The position numbers and the translations under genes were made by a program. Shown piece by piece: positions 59,801 through 64,000 of a stretch of DNA of 64,000 nt. Numbering within the stretch: position 1 is the first letter of the stretch; each line of letters opens with the position of its first letter. The notes beneath the pieces were generated by a model. The model searched no databases, was not told the origin of the DNA, and saw only the letters and a program-made list of their open reading frames with translations. This DNA is from UBA7803 sp963822255 (GTDB lineage: Bacteria > Pseudomonadota > Gammaproteobacteria > Pseudomonadales > Azotimanducaceae): the NCBI GenBank assembly GCA_963822255.1, contig CAWGGV010000001.1, positions 124,001 to 188,000 of the forward strand, in the 5' to 3' direction.

Positions 59801-60793
59801 ATGGCGGCAACACCTACCGAGAAAACGAGGCCTCGACGCAGGGCGGAGGCCAGCAGGAAAGACGCGAACGGCAAATCGGCAGCCAGCGGTACGGTACGCC
59901 AGAAGGCGGGGGCGAAGAACACCCCCGCGGCGAAGAGTGCTCCCAAAGCGGGAAAGTCCACTGCAGCGGCGAAGAAAGCTTCCGCGGGCAAGGGCGCGAA
60001 GGGCGCCGCTGGCAAGACGGCCGCCCGCAAAGCCGCAGCGAAAAAGTCCGTCGCTGGTAAGACCACGGCCAAGAAGCCCGCCGGAAAGACGCCGGTCCGG
60101 AAGTCACCGGCGAAGAAGACGTCCCCAGCGAGCAAGCCCGCCGCAAAGACGGCGGCAAAGAACAGCAAAGCGACCGGCAGTTCCGGCACGTCGGCTGCCA
60201 GCTCGACCGCGAAAGCCGCGCCCACGAGCGCGGCGCGGCCGAAGGACCAGACCGCCAGAACCGCCGATCGGAAGAAGTCCCCAGCCAAGAAGTCGAGAGA
60301 TTCCGCGCAACAAACTATGAAAAACAGGCCAGAAGCTGCCGCCGCTACGCCGTCGAGACCCGCTGGCGCCGCGGCTGATTCCCCGTTCAGGAACTTTACA
60401 CCCTACGAGCCCGCCAAGAACGAGGACTACATGAGCGACGCGCAGCTCGCGCACTTTCGCTCGATCCTCCTCAAGTGGCGCCAGGAGCTCATGGAAGAAG
60501 TGGATCGTACGGTTCACCACATGCGTGACGAAGCGGCCAATTTCCCGGACCCCGCCGACCGCGCCACTCAGGAAGAGGAGTTCAGCATCGAGCTCCGAAC
60601 CCGGGACCGCGAGCGCAAGCTCATCAAGAAAATCGACCAGACCATCGACCGCCTGGACGAGCACGACTACGGCTACTGCGACACGTGCGGCGTGGAGATC
60701 GGGCTGCGCAGGCTCGAGGCGCGCCCCACGGCCACCCAGTGCGTGGACTGCAAGTCCCTCGACGAGATCAAGGAGCGACAGCTCCACGGCTGA
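59801..60793 (+). CDS. dksA: RNA polymerase-binding factor DksA with long H1-like N-terminal extension
   Basis: Predicted 330 aa, about twice the usual length (E. coli 151). Residues ~1-172 are low-complexity Lys/Ala/Pro/Ser (units such as AAKKSVAGKTTAKKPAGKT), like histone H1 or AlgP. The core starts around FRNFTPYEP and matches DksA closely: SDAQLAHFRSILLKWRQEL, the coiled-coil tip DPADRA, and zinc fingers CDTCG...CVDC. DksA with ppGpp tunes rRNA and r-protein promoters such as those in this window. A Met at residue 173 (ATG 60317) would give a 158-aa canonical form; another ATG at 60431 has GAGGA 4 bases upstream. gluQRS follows. Confidence 0.93.
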   Translation: MAATPTEKTRPRRRAEASRKDANGKSAASGTVRQKAGAKNTPAAKSAPKAGKSTAAAKKASAGKGAKGAAGKTAARKAAAKKSVAGKTTAKKPAGKTPVRKSPAKKTSPASKPAAKTAAKNSKATGSSGTSAASSTAKAAPTSAARPKDQTARTADRKKSPAKKSRDSAQQTMKNRPEAAAATPSRPAGAAADSPFRNFTPYEPAKNEDYMSDAQLAHFRSILLKWRQELMEEVDRTVHHMRDEAANFPDPADRATQEEEFSIELRTRDRERKLIKKIDQTIDRLDEHDYGYCDTCGVEIGLRRLEARPTATQCVDCKSLDEIKERQLHG

Positions 60794-60807
60794 TCCGGCC
60801 ACCCACG

Positions 60808-61682
60808 GTGGTGAGGGAGGGGGACGGTTCGCGCCGTCCCCGACCGGGCCTTTGCACCTGGGCTCGCTGGTGGCGGCGACGGCGAGCTATCTGGACGCTC
60901 GCCGGCAGGGCGTTCCATGGCGGTTGCGGTTCGACGACCTCGACCGGCCGCGCACCGTGCCCGGCGCGGAGGACCTGATCCTGCAGGCGCTGGACCGGCA
61001 CGCCCTCTGCTGGGACGGCCCGGTGACGCGCCAGAGCGCGCGGGCGGAGCGGTACGCCGCGGCGCTGGACGCGCTCGCTGCCCGCGATCTGCTGTTCTAC
61101 TGCCGATGCTCGCGCAACAGCTTGCGCGGCGCTCGACGCTATCCGGGCACCTGCCGCCGCCAGCGCACGCCCATCCCGGACAGCGCCCTGCGGATCGCCG
61201 TGGACGAAGTCGTGGTGGCGTTCGACGATCTGGTGCAGGGTCGGCAGCGGCTGGCACTGGCGGAAGCCGGCGGCGACTTCGTGGTGCGGCGTCGCGACGG
61301 CATCGTCGCTTATCAGCTCGCCACCGCCGTGGATGACGGCGCACCGGATGTCACCCGGGTGATACGCGGGCGCGACCTGCTGGCCACTACGCCACGCCAG
61401 ATTTTTCTCATGCAACGTCTCGGCAGCACCGTCCCGGCGTACGCCCACGTGCCTCTACTGCTGAACCGGCAGGGCCAGAAACTCTCCAAGCAGAATCACG
61501 CCCCGCCCCTGGATGCCGCGGCCGCTGCCGCCAACCTGGCGCAGGTGCTGCGTCTGCTGGGTGTCGATCCAGGCCCGGATGCGCCGCGGCGACATCCCGC
61601 CGCGCTGCTCGCGGAAGCGGTTCCGCGTTTCTCTCTCGAGGGCATCGGCCGGCGGGACGTGCGGCTCGGCGAACCGTCATGA
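60808..61682 (+). CDS. gluQRS: glutamyl-Q tRNA(Asp) synthetase, 5' end probably frameshifted
   Basis: Enzyme that attaches glutamate to queuosine in tRNA-Asp. RFAPSPTGPLHLGSLVAATA is the HIGH region, CRCSRNSL...CRR gives the zinc site, VIRGRDLLATTPRQIFLMQ is the core, and GQKLSKQNHAPPL is the KMSKS equivalent. The C-terminal anticodon domain is absent, as in the family. No ATG, GTG or TTG lies in frame within about 290 bases before the HIGH motif. Two GTGs (60808, 60811) would fit if one G were missing from the G5 run at 60819-60823. It follows dksA, as in other gammaproteobacteria. Confidence 0.85.
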
Positions 61683-61746
61683 GGAGCACCCTCGGCGCTG
61701 CAGCGAATCGTGAGTCGGCATGACGCCTTTGTTACTATCGGTAGCC

Positions 61747-63102
61747 ATGACTCAGGTACTCATCGTCGAGCCTGACGCGCCCGCCCGGGCGCGTCTGCGC
61801 GGCATCCTGGAGAGCAACGGTTTCACCGTCGCTGAACCCGAGCTCACCGCCACCGGGGAGCTCGCCATCGCTTCGCTCGACCTCGCGTCCTGCCCGTGCA
61901 TCGTCGCCAGCGCCGATCGCTGCGTGTCCGGAGACCTGGACGTGCTGGCGCTGTGCCGTCACGTGCCGGTGGTGCTGGTCGGCCATGGCGGCGACGTGCG
62001 CCAGGCAGTGAGCGCCATGAAGCGCGGGGCTTCGGACTATCTGCTGGCGCCCTTCGAGCCCGACGAGCTGGCGGCCGCGGTGGAGCGCTGCCTGGCCGAG
62101 CGGCGCGATGCGCGCGGGCCGGGTGGCGCCGGCCGCGACTTCCCCATGGTGGGGGACAGCCCGGCCATGCAGGACCTCTATGCGCGGATCGCCAAGGTAG
62201 GGCCTACCGACTCCACGGTCATGATCCGCGGAGAGTCCGGCACCGGTAAGGAGCTGGTGGCCAGCGCGCTCCACGCCTGCAGCCGCCGTGCCCGGGCGCC
62301 CATGATCTCGCTCAACTGCGCCACGGTGCCGCCGCGCATCCTGGAGACGGAGCTGTTCGGATACAGCCCCTCGGAGACCCACCCGGACGCCGCCCGCAGC
62401 GGCCTCATGGAAGCCGCCAACGGCGGCACCTTGTTCCTCGACGAAGTCGCCGAGCTGGGGATGGAAGCCCAGGCCCGCCTGCTGCGGGTTCTGCAGGGCG
62501 GTGAGCTGCGGCGTCTGGGCTCGACCGAGACGCTCCCGGTGGACGTCCGGTTGATCACCGCCACCCATCGCGATCTCGACAAGCTCATCAGCAGCGGACT
62601 GTTCCGCACGGACCTGTTCTACCGGCTGAACGTCGTGGGCCTGGAAGTCCCACCGCTCAGGGAACGGGGCAACGACGTCCAGAAGCTCGCAGACTTCATT
62701 CTCGCCCGGGCCCGGGACAAGCTGGGCAAGCAAGCGCTTACGTTCGCCGAGGACGCCCGACACGCCATGCAGGCCTATGCCTGGCCGGGGAACGTTCGCG
62801 AGCTGGAGAACGCCGTGGAGCGGGCCGCCATTCTGTGCGACGGCGACACCATCTCAGCGGAGCTGCTGGCCATCGACGTAAGACCTCCGCGGATTCCCGA
62901 CGGGCCACATCGAGCCCACGAGCAGACGTCCCTGGAGGACTATTTCGTCAGCTTCGTGCTGGCTCATCAGGACACGCTCACTGAGACAGAGCTGGCGGAG
63001 AAGCTCGGCATCAGCCGCAAGAGCCTGTGGGAGCGCCGGCAGCGTCTCAGCATCCCGAGGAAACGCACCCGGCAGCGCGGACCCAGGCGGGACCAGACGT
63101 GA
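61747..63102 (+). CDS. CbrB-like NtrC-family regulator with degenerate receiver and no GAFTGA loop
   Basis: Predicted 451 aa from the ATG at 61747 (or 460 from 61720). The N-terminal receiver fold is kept (VLIVEPDAPAR, AVSAMKRGASDYLLAPFEPD). The phospho-Asp position reads Ser (IVASADRC), the Thr/Ser reads Gly (VVLVGHGG), and the Lys reads Ala (LLAPF). The AAA+ domain keeps Walker A GESGTGKE, Walker B GGTLFLDEVAEL and the arginine-finger region FRTDLFYRLNV. The L1 loop reads ELFGYSPSETHPDAARSGL in place of GAFTGA. The C-terminal HTH (LAEKLGISRKSLWERRQRL) matches CbrB. No cbrA sensor gene lies beside it. Sigma54 activation is doubtful. Confidence 0.82.
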   Translation: MTQVLIVEPDAPARARLRGILESNGFTVAEPELTATGELAIASLDLASCPCIVASADRCVSGDLDVLALCRHVPVVLVGHGGDVRQAVSAMKRGASDYLLAPFEPDELAAAVERCLAERRDARGPGGAGRDFPMVGDSPAMQDLYARIAKVGPTDSTVMIRGESGTGKELVASALHACSRRARAPMISLNCATVPPRILETELFGYSPSETHPDAARSGLMEAANGGTLFLDEVAELGMEAQARLLRVLQGGELRRLGSTETLPVDVRLITATHRDLDKLISSGLFRTDLFYRLNVVGLEVPPLRERGNDVQKLADFILARARDKLGKQALTFAEDARHAMQAYAWPGNVRELENAVERAAILCDGDTISAELLAIDVRPPRIPDGPHRAHEQTSLEDYFVSFVLAHQDTLTETELAEKLGISRKSLWERRQRLSIPRKRTRQRGPRRDQT

Positions 63103-64000
63103 CCGCCGCGGGCCCAGAGCGTCTCAGCGCCGCCGAGCACGGCTTGGTGCGCGCCCACGTGGACGCCAACGCCGTCGACGTGGTCGAGCAGCTGGTGCAC
63201 GCGGGCTTCGAGGCGTACCTGGTGGGAGGGTGCGTTCGCGACCTGCTGCTCGGCCTGACGCCCAAGGACTTCGACGTGGCCACCAACGCCACGCCGGAGC
63301 AGGTGCGCCGCGAGTTCCGCCGCTGCCGGCTGGTGGGCAGGCGCTTCCGCATCGCCCACGTGCGCTACGGCCGCCACATCATCGAGGTTTCCACCTTCCG
63401 CAAGGGCCAGCTCGACGACGAGAGTGAAGACGAGCGCCATCACGCCGATTCGGGGCTGATCCTGCGCGACAACGTCTGGGGTACCCTGGACGAGGATGCG
63501 TTCCGCCGCGACTTCACCATCAATGCCCTGTACTACGACCCGGAGTCGGAGGAGATCATCGACTTCGTCGGCGGCCTCGACGACATGGAGCACCGGCGCC
63601 TGAAGCTCATCGGCGACGCGCACGTGCGGTTGCGTGAGGATCCCGTGCGCTTCCTGCGAGCGGTGCGCTTCAAAGCCAAGCTCGGCTTCAGCCTGGACCC
63701 GGTCATCGAGCGGGCGATTCCTGCAATGGCGGACCTGCTGCGGGAGATCCCGCCGGCACGGCTGTTCGACGAGGTGTGCAAGCTGTTCGTCTCGGGGAAA
63801 TCGCTCGACGCCTGGGAACACCTGTCACCCACCCGGCTGCGCGCGGCGCTGTTTCCGTGCGCGCCGCCGAACGACCCGCTCGTTCGGCTGGCGATGCGCA
63901 ACACCGACCTGCGCATCACCGAGGACAAGCCGGTCACCCCGGGGTTCCTGTTCGGGGTGCTGATGTGGCGCGACTTTCAGGCGCGCTCGGCCGAGCTCAT
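63099..64000 (+). CDS. pcnB: poly(A) polymerase I (5' part, continues past the window)
   Basis: About 300 residues present. The GTG at 63099 overlaps the regulator stop (GTGA). The nucleotidyltransferase signature is AYLVGGCVRDLLLGLTPKDF then DVATNATPEQV, with catalytic Asp residues; IAHVRYGRHIIEVSTFR and DAFRRDFTINALYYDP follow, then the RNA-binding helical domain (RFLRAVRFKAKLGFSLDPVI). It adds poly(A) tails that speed RNA decay. The gene order dksA-gluQRS-regulator-pcnB is conserved in Pseudomonas. Confidence 0.95.
   Translation, partial: MTAAGPERLSAAEHGLVRAHVDANAVDVVEQLVHAGFEAYLVGGCVRDLLLGLTPKDFDVATNATPEQVRREFRRCRLVGRRFRIAHVRYGRHIIEVSTFRKGQLDDESEDERHHADSGLILRDNVWGTLDEDAFRRDFTINALYYDPESEEIIDFVGGLDDMEHRRLKLIGDAHVRLREDPVRFLRAVRFKAKLGFSLDPVIERAIPAMADLLREIPPARLFDEVCKLFVSGKSLDAWEHLSPTRLRAALFPCAPPNDPLVRLAMRNTDLRITEDKPVTPGFLFGVLMWRDFQARSAEL

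Overview
The window is a GC-rich (roughly 65 percent by eye) gammaproteobacterial chromosome segment. It carries the classic tufB-secE-nusG-rplKAJL-rpoBC / str / S10 / spc / alpha superoperon, a complete rrn operon, and a block of conserved housekeeping genes. The order tyrS-M23 peptidase-anmK-erpA-bactofilin and the order dksA-gluQRS-response regulator-pcnB both resemble Pseudomonas and Chromatiales-type genomes. No phage, integrase, IS transposase or CRISPR array was seen.

Layout. 1-482 (+): 3' end of an NMT1-like ABC substrate-binding protein. 540-4686 (-): homogentisate branch (hmgA, fahA) followed by a type II NADH dehydrogenase. 4784-35933 (-): one almost unbroken run of translation and transcription genes, read rightmost first as secE, nusG, rplK, rplA, rplJ, rplL, rpoB, rpoC, rpsL, rpsG, fusA, tufA, the S10, spc and alpha operons, and rplQ. 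35952-38252 (-): tRNA-Thr, Tyr, Gly, Thr, then tufB, then tRNA-Trp. 38271-40786 (-): SPOR-like protein, birA, sulfotransferase. 40934-47098 (-): rrn operon (promoter, boxB/boxA leader, 16S, tRNA-Ile, tRNA-Ala, 23S, 5S, terminator). 47236-48519 (-): tyrS. 48770-64000, mixed strands: cell-wall peptidase, anmK, erpA, bactofilin, DUF6776-like protein, ClC transporter, hemJ, hemL, PfkB kinase, sfsA, aminotransferase, dksA, gluQRS, a degenerate CbrB-like regulator, and the 5' part of pcnB.

Most notable points. (1) The regulator before pcnB looks like CbrB but has lost the receiver phospho-Asp, Thr/Ser and Lys and the GAFTGA sigma54 loop, while its ATPase and DNA-binding motifs remain; no CbrA kinase gene lies beside it. 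(2) DksA carries an N-terminal Lys/Ala/Pro-rich, histone-H1-like extension of about 170 to 200 residues. (3) A family of REP-like palindromes (core GTGGGAGCGAC) has invaded the ribosomal protein operons; one copy supplies the rplL stop codon. (4) tufA and tufB are identical over about 1.35 kb, including a REP array in their 3' flanks, which marks a gene-conversion tract. (5) Single-base frameshifts interrupt rpsK and rpoC, and a third is likely at the start of gluQRS. Because these genes are essential or highly conserved, sequence or assembly error is the leading explanation. (6) A boxA-like element lies in the leader of rpsJ, whose product is S10/NusE, the protein that binds boxA.

All functional calls rest on reading the translated sequence against remembered family motifs. 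No database search was run.
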